Source: Burkholderia cepacia ATCC 25416
GTDB lineage: Bacteria > Pseudomonadota > Gammaproteobacteria > Burkholderiales > Burkholderiaceae
Length of the DNA: 64,000 nt
Assembly: GCF_001411495.1 (NCBI RefSeq)
Contig: NZ_CP012982.1
Coordinates: 3,224,001 to 3,288,000 of the forward strand
Direction of reading: 5' to 3'
Shown here: positions 48,086-56,868 of the stretch, in pieces
Position numbering within the stretch: the first letter of the stretch is position 1
How the letters are laid out: each line of letters begins with the position of its first letter
The notes under the pieces: model-generated
What the model was told of the DNA's origin: nothing
Database searches by the model: none
Seen by the model: the letters and a program-made list of their open reading frames with translations, nothing else
Program-made: the position numbers and the translations under genes

Positions 48086-49426
48086 ATGGCCACGCATGCC
48101 CGTCACGACCGGCTCGACCTGTGGATGAACGGCATTCCGGTGGGCTACTGGGAAGTCCGGCGCGGCGTCGAGCGTCTCGTCTACCTGCCGGCCTGGCTCG
48201 ACGATCCACAGGGGCGGCCGCTGTCGCTGTCGCTGCCCTTCACGCCCGGCAACCAGCCGCACCAGGGCGCGATCGTCGCCGATTATTTCGACAACCTGCT
48301 GCCGGACAGCGAGCCGATTCGCCGCCGCATCGCGCAGCGTTACCGGCTCCGGTCGACGGCGCCGTTCGAGCTGCTCGCGTCGATCGGCCGCGATTGCGTC
48401 GGCGCGATCCAGATGCTGCCGCCCGACGAAATGCCCATCGATCTTGAGACGATCGACGGCGTGACGCTCGACGATGCGGCCGTCGCCGAGGTGCTGCGCC
48501 ACGCGACCGCCGCGCCGCTGCCCGGCCATGCGGAGCCGGAAGGCGACCTGCGCCTGTCGATTGCCGGGGCGCAGGAAAAGACGGCATTGCTGCGCCAGGG
48601 AAACCGCTGGCTGCGGCCGTCGGGCAGCACGCCGACGACGCACATCTTCAAGCTGCCGCTCGGGCGTGTCGGGAACATGCAGGCCGACATGCGGACGTCC
48701 GTCGAAAACGAATGGCTGTGCGCGAAGCTCGTCGCCGCGTACGGCTTGCCGGTCGCGGCGTGCGACATCGGCCGGTTCGACGACCAGAAGGCGTTGATCG
48801 TCGAGCGCTTCGACCGGCGTGCTTCGCGCGACCGCACGTGGATCCTGCGGTTGCCGCAGGAGGACATGTGCCAGGCGACCGGCACGCCGTCGGGCGCGAA
48901 ATACGAATCCGACGGCGGCCCGGGCATCGACACGATCATGGGCATCCTCGCCAATTCGGCCGACGCCGCGCCCGACCGGATGAATTTCTTCGTCGCGCAG
49001 CTTGTGTTCTGGGTGCTGGCGGCGATCGACGGGCATGCGAAGAACTTCAGCATCGCGCACCTGCCCGGCAACACGTACCGCAGCACGCCGCTGTACGACG
49101 TGCTGTCCGCGCATCCGATCATCGGCACGCGCCGCAACCAGCTTCCGCCGCGCCGCGCGCGGCTCGCGATGGCCGTGTGCGGGAAAAACCGGCACTACGT
49201 GATCGGCGAGATCCAGCCGCGCCACTGGATCGCACAGGGCCGGCGCGTCGGCCTGACCGAAGACGACGTGCACGCCGCGATGGCGGCCGTCGTCGCTCGC
49301 ACGGAACCCGCGATCGCGGAAGCCGCGGCGCAGATCCCGGCGGAATTTCCGGTGGACGTGGCGGATGCGATCTTCGACGGGATGCGGCGGCAGGTCCGCA
49401 AGCTCCGGGCAGGCGATCTCGCGTGA
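48086..49426 (+). CDS. hipA: HipA-type serine/threonine kinase toxin
   Basis: The 446-residue toxin has the HipA fold: N-terminal subdomain (DLWMNGIPVGYW), P-loop region with the likely autophosphorylated Ser158 in LRLSIAGAQEKTALL, ATP-binding THIFKLP, and catalytic IDGHAKNFSI with Asp315 and Asn320. In E. coli HipA phosphorylates glutamyl-tRNA synthetase and causes persistence; the target here is presumed similar. All catalytic residues are present, so it should be active. An alternative GTG at 48080 overlaps the hipB stop. Confidence 0.92.
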   Translation: MATHARHDRLDLWMNGIPVGYWEVRRGVERLVYLPAWLDDPQGRPLSLSLPFTPGNQPHQGAIVADYFDNLLPDSEPIRRRIAQRYRLRSTAPFELLASIGRDCVGAIQMLPPDEMPIDLETIDGVTLDDAAVAEVLRHATAAPLPGHAEPEGDLRLSIAGAQEKTALLRQGNRWLRPSGSTPTTHIFKLPLGRVGNMQADMRTSVENEWLCAKLVAAYGLPVAACDIGRFDDQKALIVERFDRRASRDRTWILRLPQEDMCQATGTPSGAKYESDGGPGIDTIMGILANSADAAPDRMNFFVAQLVFWVLAAIDGHAKNFSIAHLPGNTYRSTPLYDVLSAHPIIGTRRNQLPPRRARLAMAVCGKNRHYVIGEIQPRHWIAQGRRVGLTEDDVHAAMAAVVARTEPAIAEAAAQIPAEFPVDVADAIFDGMRRQVRKLRAGDLA

Positions 49427-49606
49427 CGGATCGACGGCGGACGGTCGGGTTCGGGGCGGGCTTTGGCGTCCGGTGGCAGGCTTCGATGTACTGAACCGGG
49501 CGCCCGCCCGGAACGGGTTGTGTGCCGGGCTCGTCCACCCGGACGATGCGCGCCTGCGCCACCGCCGCACAATGGTCGCCGTGCCCAATCCCGCCCCCCG
49601 CCCCTC

Positions 49607-50842
49607 ATGGAATCCGCCGACCTCACGACCGCGTTCAGCCCGCTGCAGATCGGCCCGCTGACGCTGCGCAACCGCCTGATCAAGTCAGCCACCAACGAGG
49701 GCATGACGCCGAACGGCGTGCCGTCGCGCGCGCTCGTCCGTTTTCACGAACGCATCGCCGAAGGCGGCGCCGCGCTGACGACCGTCGCGTACTGCGCGAT
49801 CAGCGACGACGGACGCACGTTCGTCGACCAGGCACGGCTCGACGTGCCGACGGCCCGCCAGTTCCGCGCGCTGACCGACGCCGTCCATCGCCACGGCGCC
49901 GCCGCCTCCGCGCAGATCACGCACGGCGGCTGCTTCACGTTCCTGCCGTCGCTGTCGACCCGACGGCCGTTGAGCGCATCGGGCGGTTTCAACAAGGTCG
50001 GCGTGATGAGCGGCCGCTTTTTGAAGCAGGCGATGACGCGCGACCAGATGTCCGCGGTCGCCGACGAATTCGCGCAGGCCGCACGCCATGCGCGCGACGC
50101 CGGCTTCGATGCGGTCGAGATCCACATGGGGCACGGCTATCTGCTCAGCCAGTTCCTGTCGCCGCTGTACAACCGCCGCCGCGATGCGTACGGCGGCGAC
50201 GCGGCACGGCGCGCCGCTTTCCCGGCCGAGGTGCTGCGCCGCGTGCTCGACGCGGTGGGCCGCGATCTCGCCGTCGTCTGCAAGATCGGCGTGACCGAAG
50301 GCGTGCGCGGCGGCGGAACCGCCGACGACGCATGCGGGATCGCGCGGCGGCTCGAAGCCGAAGGCGCGCACCTGCTCGTGCTCAGCGGCGGGATGAACGT
50401 CGAATCGGTGTGGCGGCTGTTCGGCAGCCCGTTGCCCGGCGACGCGCGCGCGAACGCCGACAACGCGATCGTGCGCGCGGCGATGGCGCTGCAGAAACTC
50501 ACCGAGCCGAAGATGGGCGCGTTTCGCGAGATGTATTTCCTCGAGCACTCGAGGAAGGTGCGCGCGTCCGTCCGGATGCCGCTCGCTTACCTCGGCGGCG
50601 TACGTTCGCGCGGGAACGTCGAGCTGGCGATGCGCGAAGGGTTCGATGCGGTCGCGCTCGCCCGCGCGCTCGTGTTCGAGCCGGATTTTGTCAACGGGCT
50701 GCGCGACGGCCGGCTCGCGCAGTCGGGCTGCACGTCGTGCAACCGTTGTGTCGTGTCGATGTACACGCCGGGCGGCACCGCGTGCGTCCTGCACGAGCCG
50801 AACGACCCCGCGCCGAACCGGGTGCCGGCCGCCGGCGCGTGA
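49607..50842 (+). CDS. Old Yellow Enzyme-family NADH:flavin oxidoreductase
   Basis: The 411-residue enzyme has an FMN-binding TIM barrel (IGPLTLRNRLIKSATNEG, ITHGGCF, EIHMGHGYLLSQFLSPLYNRRRDAYGG). The C-terminus has a CxxCxxC and later Cys cluster (CTSCNRCVVSMYTPGGTAC), the 4Fe-4S ligand pattern of the larger dienoyl-CoA reductase type enzymes, but the FAD/NAD domains that follow in those are absent. Substrate is unknown. No Shine-Dalgarno sequence is obvious before the ATG. It is convergent with hpd. Confidence 0.88.
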   Translation: MESADLTTAFSPLQIGPLTLRNRLIKSATNEGMTPNGVPSRALVRFHERIAEGGAALTTVAYCAISDDGRTFVDQARLDVPTARQFRALTDAVHRHGAAASAQITHGGCFTFLPSLSTRRPLSASGGFNKVGVMSGRFLKQAMTRDQMSAVADEFAQAARHARDAGFDAVEIHMGHGYLLSQFLSPLYNRRRDAYGGDAARRAAFPAEVLRRVLDAVGRDLAVVCKIGVTEGVRGGGTADDACGIARRLEAEGAHLLVLSGGMNVESVWRLFGSPLPGDARANADNAIVRAAMALQKLTEPKMGAFREMYFLEHSRKVRASVRMPLAYLGGVRSRGNVELAMREGFDAVALARALVFEPDFVNGLRDGRLAQSGCTSCNRCVVSMYTPGGTACVLHEPNDPAPNRVPAAGA

Positions 50843-50888
50843 GGTGCGACGCGGGGCGCGGGACGCCCGATGCGGGCGCCGGCGTCGC

Positions 50889-52016
50889 TCAGCCGGCGTC
50901 GCGCGCGCGGGCGAGCGCCGCGAGATTGCCTTCGCCGAACCCGTGGTGTCCCTTGCGCTGCACGATTTCGAAGAAGATCTCGCCCGGCCGGCGCTTGACG
51001 AAAGTCTGGAAGAACAGCCTCGGCACGCCGTCGCCGCCGATCTCGCCGTCGACCAGCACCGCGCGACGGCGCAGCGCGTCGAGATCGACACCATGCCCGG
51101 GCAGCCGCGCGTCGACGTCATCGTAATAGCGGGCCGGCGGCTCGATGAATTCGACGCCGTTCGCCCGCAGCGCATCGACGCAGGACAGGATGTCGTCGGT
51201 AGCCAGCGCGACGTGCTGCACGCCCTCGCCCGGATGGTCGGGCAGATACGCGTGCATCAGCTCGGTGCGCCGCGTGCCTTCCTCGTAGACCGGAATCCGC
51301 ACCGCGCCGCACGGCGACACCATCACACGCGATTCCTCCGACACGTGCCAGTGCGCGTCGATTTCGTGGATCTCGCGAAAATGCAGCAGGTCGTGGTAGA
51401 AATCCAGCCACTCCCGCATGCGCCCCGCGCCGACGGTCTGCGTGAAATGATCGACCTGCTGCAGCCCGACGCCCACGCAGTCGAGATCGGTATGCGCGGT
51501 CGCGATGTCGATCGGCCGGAAATCGATGTCGAAGATCGAGATGTCGCCGACGCCGCCCCGCTGGCCGTCGCGCCCGCGCCAGCGGTCGACGAAATAGAGG
51601 TGCGAATCGCCGATGCCCTGGATCGCGGGGATCTTCAGCTCGCCGACGCCGACCTTCTCGCCTTCGAACGCCCACGCACCGAGCTCGATCGCCCGCTCGA
51701 ACGCGCGCCGGGCGCTGGCCACGCGCAGCCCGATCGCGCAGACACCCATCCCATATTCCTCCGCGTAGCGCGCGGCGAACGAATCGGGCTCGGCGTTGAT
51801 CAGGAAATGCATCTGACCTTGCCGGTAGAGCGTGACGTTCTTGCTGACATGCCGCGCGATCGCCTTGAACCCGAGCTGCTCGAAGCGCTGCGCGAGCGCC
51901 TCGGGCACCGGCGCCGCGAATTCGACGAATTCGAGGCCGGCCATCCCGAGCGGATTGGCGGCCGGATCGGCAACGGGCGGCGTATCGCTGGACAGGGGGT
52001 GGGAATTGCCGGGCAT
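50889..52016 (-). CDS. hpd: 4-hydroxyphenylpyruvate dioxygenase
   Basis: The enzyme converts 4-hydroxyphenylpyruvate to homogentisate in tyrosine breakdown. The 375-residue product has both VOC-type halves and the iron ligands His190 (VDHFTQT), His268 (VQHVALAT) and Glu350 (FFEIVQRKG). ATG at 52016 follows GGAG at 6-base spacing; upstream in-frame ATGs lack that. Hydroxymandelate synthase is the closest alternative and cannot be fully excluded. No other homogentisate genes are in the window. Confidence 0.9.
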   Translation of the reverse strand: MPGNSHPLSSDTPPVADPAANPLGMAGLEFVEFAAPVPEALAQRFEQLGFKAIARHVSKNVTLYRQGQMHFLINAEPDSFAARYAEEYGMGVCAIGLRVASARRAFERAIELGAWAFEGEKVGVGELKIPAIQGIGDSHLYFVDRWRGRDGQRGGVGDISIFDIDFRPIDIATAHTDLDCVGVGLQQVDHFTQTVGAGRMREWLDFYHDLLHFREIHEIDAHWHVSEESRVMVSPCGAVRIPVYEEGTRRTELMHAYLPDHPGEGVQHVALATDDILSCVDALRANGVEFIEPPARYYDDVDARLPGHGVDLDALRRRAVLVDGEIGGDGVPRLFFQTFVKRRPGEIFFEIVQRKGHHGFGEGNLAALARARDAG

Positions 52017-52371
52017 TCCAGTCTCCGGGGGCATGCGTTCGATGGGGATGGCGCCCGTCGCTGGCGGCAAACGCGGCCAGCGTGGCGACCGCATCCGCCC
52101 CGAACGGGCAAGTTCTCAATGCTGCAGATTTTAACCAGATCGTTCACGGCGGCACACCCTGGCCAAACGGGATATCGTCGCGCCGCCTAGTGCAAACCCG
52201 AAAATCGTTCGATAATCGCACGAACTTGTACGATAATCGCGCACTCTGTTCGATTGGCCGATTGCCGCCGTACGGCGCGCGCCCTATTCTCCGTTCACTC
52301 ATCGACTTCAATGCAGCATCGGACGCGGCGCCGCCACGATTCCACGATGCGCCGTGCCAGGAGACACCGCC
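52017..52371. other. 355-base divergent promoter region (hpd / MHS transporter)
   Basis: No gene is seen here. The right part contains the PcaR-type boxes listed separately. It also holds the hpd promoter. Confidence 0.7.
52207..52255 (+). promoter_or_regulatory. array of PcaR-type boxes upstream of the MHS transporter
   Basis: GTTCGATAATCGCAC at 52207-52221 matches exactly the 15-base PcaR binding consensus known from Pseudomonas putida. GTACGATAATCGCGC follows at 52228-52242, and a third partial copy GTTCGATT at 52248-52255. Starts are 21 and 20 bases apart, two helical turns, so bound dimers would lie on one face of the DNA. Confidence 0.75.
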
Positions 52372-53679
52372 ATGACCCCAACCTTCGACACCCTCGACGC
52401 CGCCGCCAGCGCCCGCGTACGCAGCCAGGCCCGCAAGGCCGCGATCGGCAGCTTCGTCGGCGCTGTTGTCGACTGGTACGACTTCCTGCTGTACGGGATC
52501 GTCGCCGCGCTGGTATTCAATTCCGAGTTCTTCCCGAAAGTCAGCCCGACGATGGGCACGCTCGCGGCGTTCGCGACCTTCGGTGTCGGTTTCCTGTTCC
52601 GGCCGCTCGGCGGCGTCGTGTTCGGCCACTACGGCGACCGGCTCGGCCGCAAGCGGATGCTGGTCCTGACGGTGATGCTGATGGGGCTGTCGACGGTCGC
52701 GATCGGCCTGCTGCCGGCATTCTCGACGATCGGCTGGTGGGCACCCGTGCTGCTGGTGCTGATGCGCGCGATCCAGGGTTTCGCGGTCGGCGGCGAATGG
52801 GGCGGCGCGGCGCTGATGGCCGTCGAAAGCGCGCCGAAGCAAAAGAAGGCGTTCTACAGCAGCGGCGTGCAGGTCGGTTACGGCGTCGGCCTCGTGCTGG
52901 CCACGGGCATCGTGTCGATCCTGAGCCACACGCTCGGCGAGGCCGCGTTCAAGTCGTGGGGCTGGCGCCTGCCGTTCGTGTTCAGCATCGTGCTCGTGCT
53001 GATCGGGCTGTGGGTGCGCAAGAACATGGACGAATCGCAGGAGTTCGTCGAGAAGGTCGAACACGGCAACCGCAAGCTGCGCCTGCCGGTGCTGGAGGCA
53101 CTGACGCGCCATCCGAAGGCGTTCCTGCTGATCATTGCGCTGCGGCTCGCCGAGCTGTTCACGATGTACATCGTCACCGCGTTCGCGCTCAGCTATTCGA
53201 CGACGAACCTCGGCATGTCGCGCGACCTGTTCCTGAACATCGGCCTGCTGGTGGGGGCGGTGAGCTGCGTGACGATCCCGTGTTTCGCGTGGCTGGCCGA
53301 CCGCTACGGCCTGCGCCGCATCTACCTGATCGGCGCGCTGATCGGCGTCGCGTCCGCGGTGCCGTTCTTCCTCGCGCTGGAGGCGCGGTCGATCGCGTGG
53401 ATCGTGATCTTCTCGATCCTGCTCGCGAACGCCGCGCACGACATGGTCGTGAGTGTCCAGCAGCCGCTGTTCACCGAGCTGTTCGGCGCCGAATACCGCT
53501 ATAGCGGCGCGGGCGTCGGCTACCAGTTCGCGAGCGTGGTCGGCGGCGGGTTCACGCCGTTCATCGCGGTCGGCCTCGTCAGCGTGGCAGGCGGCTCGTG
53601 GCACCTCGTCGCCGGTTATCTCGCGGTGGGCTGCCTGATCTCGCTGATTGTCGCCGCGCGGATGCGGGCGGCGCAATAA
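52372..53679 (+). CDS. MHS-family dicarboxylate/beta-ketoadipate permease (PcaT-like)
   Basis: The 435-residue protein has 12 predicted helices and MHS features: GSFVGAVVDWYDFLLYG at the start, FRPLGGVVFGHYGDRLGRKRML and GGEWGGAALM. This proton-coupled subfamily carries alpha-ketoglutarate, shikimate or beta-ketoadipate. The PcaR-type boxes upstream and the pcaR-like gene 2.4 kb downstream favour a beta-ketoadipate or protocatechuate-pathway substrate. ATG at 52372 has AGGAG at 8-base spacing. A perfect hairpin follows its stop. Confidence 0.88.
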   Translation: MTPTFDTLDAAASARVRSQARKAAIGSFVGAVVDWYDFLLYGIVAALVFNSEFFPKVSPTMGTLAAFATFGVGFLFRPLGGVVFGHYGDRLGRKRMLVLTVMLMGLSTVAIGLLPAFSTIGWWAPVLLVLMRAIQGFAVGGEWGGAALMAVESAPKQKKAFYSSGVQVGYGVGLVLATGIVSILSHTLGEAAFKSWGWRLPFVFSIVLVLIGLWVRKNMDESQEFVEKVEHGNRKLRLPVLEALTRHPKAFLLIIALRLAELFTMYIVTAFALSYSTTNLGMSRDLFLNIGLLVGAVSCVTIPCFAWLADRYGLRRIYLIGALIGVASAVPFFLALEARSIAWIVIFSILLANAAHDMVVSVQQPLFTELFGAEYRYSGAGVGYQFASVVGGGFTPFIAVGLVSVAGGSWHLVAGYLAVGCLISLIVAARMRAAQ

Positions 53680-53685
53680 CGACCC

Positions 53686-53715
53686 GATGGCCGGCCCCAA
53701 CCGTGGCCGGCCATC
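53686..53715 (+). terminator. stem-loop after the MHS transporter gene
   Basis: GATGGCCGGCC and GGCCGGCCATC form a perfect 11-bp stem with an 8-base loop, starting 7 bases after the stop codon. There is no T tract, so it may be a pause site or 3' stabiliser as well as a terminator. Confidence 0.55.
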
Positions 53716-53883
53716 ACGCATCGCTCGATGGCGGCCGGCAACGGCCTCGCTGCGTCGCGCGCGACGTCAAACACTGTCAGTTATACGCGCCGATTCGCCC
53801 TTTTCCCCTCTGAACATTCCACGCCGCCCGCCGACCAATGGCATCATATGGGCCTACGTCAGTCACCGATACGCCCCCATACC

Positions 53884-55185
53884 ATGTCGAATCTCATCGT
53901 CCACGGCGGCACTCCGCTGCGCGGGGACATCAAGCCGTCCGCGAACAAGAACGCCGTCCTGCCGATCCTGTGCGCCACCCTGTTGACCGACCAGCCGTTG
54001 CGCCTCATCGGCGTGCCGGACATCACCGACGTGCGCAAGATCCTCGACATCTTCCGCACGCTCGGCAGCGACGTGTCGGTCGACTTCACGACGGGCCTGC
54101 TCGAACTCCACCATCGCGACACGAAATTCGATCCGGCCGTCCATCGGCTGCCGGAAGCGATGCGCTCGTCGATCATGCTGATCCCGCCGCTGCTCGCGCG
54201 CTTCGGCGTCGCGCGCCTCGAGAACGACGTGAAGGGCTGCACGCTCGGCGTGCGCGAGATCGATCCGCACGTCGAGGTGTTCGAGCGCTTCGGCGCGCAC
54301 ATCGAGCGCACGCCCGATTCGCTGATCGTCCGCACCGACGGCCCGCTGACGGCCAACGATCACTGGCTCGACTACGCGTCGGTGACGACCACCGAAAACT
54401 TCGCGCTGTGCGCGACGACCGCGAACGGCACGTCGACGCTGATGAATGCCGCGTCCGAGCCGCACGTGCAGGAGTTCTGCCAGTTCCTCGCGATGATCGG
54501 CGTCGCGATCGAGGGGATCGGCACGTCGCGGCTCTGCGTGACGGGCGGCCGCAAGCTCGGCGGCGGCGAGTTCCGCTTCGCCGAGGATTTCCACGAAATC
54601 GCGACGTTCCTCGCGCTCGGCGCGATCACGGGCGGCGACATCACGGTACGCAACTCGTCGCCCGAACACTTCCCGCTGATCGACCGCACGTTCGCGAAGT
54701 TCGGCGTCAACGTCACGCACCGCGACGGCTGGTCGCGCGCGGAACGCGACGGCCCGCTGCGCGTGCGCCGGCCGTTCACGCAGAACATCCTCACCAAGGT
54801 CGAAGCCGCGCCGTGGCCGTACCTGCCGGTCGACCTGCTGCCGATCTTCATCGCGCTCGGCGTGCGCGCGGAAGGCAGCGCGATGTTCTGGAACAAGGTC
54901 TACGACGGTGCACTCGGCTGGTCCGGCGAACTGTCGAAGTTCGGCGCGCACGTGCTGCTGTCCGATCCGCACCGGCTGATCACGTTCGGCGGGCTGCAAC
55001 TGACGCCGGCCCGCGTCGAGAGCCCGTACATCATCCGCGTCGCGATCGCGCTGCTGATGGTGGCCGCGAGCATCGAAGGCCGCTCGGAAATCATGAACGC
55101 GCTGCCGATCCGCCGCGCGCATCCGCATTTCGTCGAGAACCTGCGCTCGGTCGGCGCGAACGTCGAATGGACGAGCAGCGAGTAA
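53884..55185 (+). CDS. murA: UDP-N-acetylglucosamine 1-carboxyvinyltransferase family protein (MurA paralogue)
   Basis: The 433-residue product has the two-domain inside-out barrel of EPSP-synthase-type enzymes. Lys22-Asn23 (NKNAVLPIL) and Cys119 (KGCTLGVREIDPHVE), the residue attacked by fosfomycin in MurA, are conserved. The late loop is PWPYLPVDLLPIF where MurA has the catalytic Asp in FPTDMQ, so an Asp is still there but the context differs. MurA makes the first committed peptidoglycan precursor. The location, away from cell-wall genes, suggests a paralogue rather than the housekeeping copy. Confidence 0.85.
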   Translation: MSNLIVHGGTPLRGDIKPSANKNAVLPILCATLLTDQPLRLIGVPDITDVRKILDIFRTLGSDVSVDFTTGLLELHHRDTKFDPAVHRLPEAMRSSIMLIPPLLARFGVARLENDVKGCTLGVREIDPHVEVFERFGAHIERTPDSLIVRTDGPLTANDHWLDYASVTTTENFALCATTANGTSTLMNAASEPHVQEFCQFLAMIGVAIEGIGTSRLCVTGGRKLGGGEFRFAEDFHEIATFLALGAITGGDITVRNSSPEHFPLIDRTFAKFGVNVTHRDGWSRAERDGPLRVRRPFTQNILTKVEAAPWPYLPVDLLPIFIALGVRAEGSAMFWNKVYDGALGWSGELSKFGAHVLLSDPHRLITFGGLQLTPARVESPYIIRVAIALLMVAASIEGRSEIMNALPIRRAHPHFVENLRSVGANVEWTSSE

Positions 55186-55242
55186 GACCCTGAAGGTACG
55201 GCGCACGCCACACGAGCGCCGTACCGCCAACCGCACCCGGTC

Positions 55243-55261
55243 GGCGGCTGTGTCAGCCGCC
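55243..55261. terminator. stem-loop between convergent murA and exported-protein genes
   Basis: GGCGGCT and AGCCGCC pair perfectly around a 5-base loop. It is followed on the + strand by TTCTCCC. It could serve both convergent transcripts. Confidence 0.5.
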
Positions 55262-55281
55262 TTCTCCCGTCCCTCCCCTCG

Positions 55282-55893
55282 TTACTCGCCGCCCCCGCAA
55301 TCGGCATCGCCGGCGCCCATGTGGTCGAACCCGTAGAGCATCACGGCGGTCGTCCCGCGCGCCGGGTTGCTCGGGCGTTTCGCCAGGCTTTCGTCGAGCG
55401 GGGACGACGGATACTGGACACTCGTGTCCATCAGGTTGCCCGGCGCCGAGCGCAACTCCGCGTCGGTCAGCTTGCGCGCTTCCGCGCGCGGCAGCCCGAA
55501 CGCCTTGCGCACGTCCGCTTCGTTCCAGGTTCCCTTGAGCGTGACGGTGACCATCTGCAGGTCGCCGTGCTCCCAGTCCAGTTCGACCTTCGTCGCGAGC
55601 GGATGCACGCTGGCCGCGAGCCGGTCGGGGAACACCGGGCCTTCGTAGTAGGCCTTCGTGTTCCCGCACGCATCGCCGGTATTCCGGTACTTCTTCAATG
55701 CGCAATTGAAGCGCTTGTCACGGTAGCCGAAGGTCGATTCGACGTAGCAGCCGAACTTCGGCGACGTCATGCGCGGCCAGGCACGCACGTCGACGGCCGG
55801 CTTCGGGAGCGACGTACCGGACGAAGGATTCGCCGCGGCAAGCAGCGGCACGGCCGCGACGAGCACGGCCAACACGGATTCGCGAATTTTCAT
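55282..55893 (-). CDS. exported protein of unknown function
   Basis: The 203-residue product has a Sec signal peptide (VLAVLVAAVPLLAAANP). The mature part contains four Cys (GCYVEST, FNCALKK, DACGNTK, DADCGGG) that may form disulfides, and no family is recognised. It is divergent from the pcaR-like gene and convergent with murA. Confidence 0.75.
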   Translation of the reverse strand: MKIRESVLAVLVAAVPLLAAANPSSGTSLPKPAVDVRAWPRMTSPKFGCYVESTFGYRDKRFNCALKKYRNTGDACGNTKAYYEGPVFPDRLAASVHPLATKVELDWEHGDLQMVTVTLKGTWNEADVRKAFGLPRAEARKLTDAELRSAPGNLMDTSVQYPSSPLDESLAKRPSNPARGTTAVMLYGFDHMGAGDADCGGGE

Positions 55894-56007
55894 TGTTGTG
55901 GTCCAGTTGAGGCGCCGATTCTAAACGACGGGCATGTTCCGGGCTCGGAGCACGCACCCAGCGCCGGCTCATGCAAGCCCGGCGATACATCGCGGCAGAT
56001 CCGATTT

Positions 56008-56040
56008 GCGCGATAATCGCCCACTCATGCGCGATTGCCG
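56008..56040 (+). promoter_or_regulatory. PcaR-type boxes upstream of the IclR regulator gene
   Basis: GCGCGATAATCGCCC at 56008-56022 shares the CGATAATCGC core with the boxes before the MHS transporter. A second partial copy (GCGCGATT) starts exactly 21 bases later. Position just before the regulator start suggests autoregulation. Confidence 0.6.
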
Positions 56041-56065
56041 CGCACCGGGACGCCACCTTCCGACG

Positions 56066-56836
56066 ATGAAAAAGCCCGAACTCGACCGACGCGACTGGAT
56101 TGCCGGCCTCGAAAAAGGCCTGGCGATCCTCGAGGCATTCGACAGCCAGCACGCGCGCATGACACCCACCCAGGCCGCCGCGCGCACCGGCCTCACGCGC
56201 ACGGCCGCGCGGCGCTACCTGCTGACGCTCGAATCGCTCGGCTATGTGTACACCGACGGCAAGCTGTACGGCCTCACGCCGCGCGTGCTGCGGGTCGGCT
56301 GGTCGTACTTCGATTCGGCGCGCCTGCCGCGCACGGTCCAGCCCTATCTGCAGCAACTGAGCGCGTCGCTGAACGAATCGGCGTATGTGAGCGTGCTCGA
56401 CGGCTGGGAGCTCGTGTTCATCGCGCGCAACGGCGTGTCGCGCGTGATGACGACCGGCTTCGTGCTCGGCGCGCGCGTGCCGGCGCCGCTCACGTCGCCG
56501 GGCGTCGTGCTGCTCGCCCACCATCCCGATCGCGAAGCCGTGCGCGCGTGGCTCGACGACACCGAACTGCCGCCGTTCACGCCGCACACGGTCACCAACA
56601 AGGCGCGCCTGCTCGAACAGATCGACCAGGCACGCGACGCCGGTTTCGCGGCGATCGAACAGCAATTGCAGGTCGGCGTGCGCGGGATCGCGGTGCCGCT
56701 GAAGAACCGTCACGGCGAAGTGGTCGCCGCGCTGAGCACGAACATGCCGATCGGTGCGGAGACGACCGACGCGGCCGTGCGGCGCGTGCTGCCGCATCTG
56801 CAGGAAGCCGCGCTCGCGATGCTCAACGTGCTGTAG
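56066..56836 (+). CDS. pcaR: IclR-family regulator, PcaR/PobR type
   Basis: The 256-residue protein has an N-terminal winged helix (GLEKGLAILEAFDSQHARMTPTQAAARTGLTRTAARRYLLTLESLGYV) and the IclR effector domain (TSPGVVLLAH, VRGIAVPLKNRHGEVVAALS). The RTAARRYLLTL recognition helix is typical of the PcaR/PcaU/PobR subgroup, which activates protocatechuate or 4-hydroxybenzoate catabolism in response to beta-ketoadipate or related acids. ATG at 56066 was chosen over an ATG at 56027 that would overlap the boxes. It probably controls the MHS transporter at 52372. Confidence 0.85.
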   Translation: MKKPELDRRDWIAGLEKGLAILEAFDSQHARMTPTQAAARTGLTRTAARRYLLTLESLGYVYTDGKLYGLTPRVLRVGWSYFDSARLPRTVQPYLQQLSASLNESAYVSVLDGWELVFIARNGVSRVMTTGFVLGARVPAPLTSPGVVLLAHHPDREAVRAWLDDTELPPFTPHTVTNKARLLEQIDQARDAGFAAIEQQLQVGVRGIAVPLKNRHGEVVAALSTNMPIGAETTDAAVRRVLPHLQEAALAMLNVL

Positions 56837-56868
56837 CGACGTGCCGGAGCGCGCAACGTCGCGCCTCG

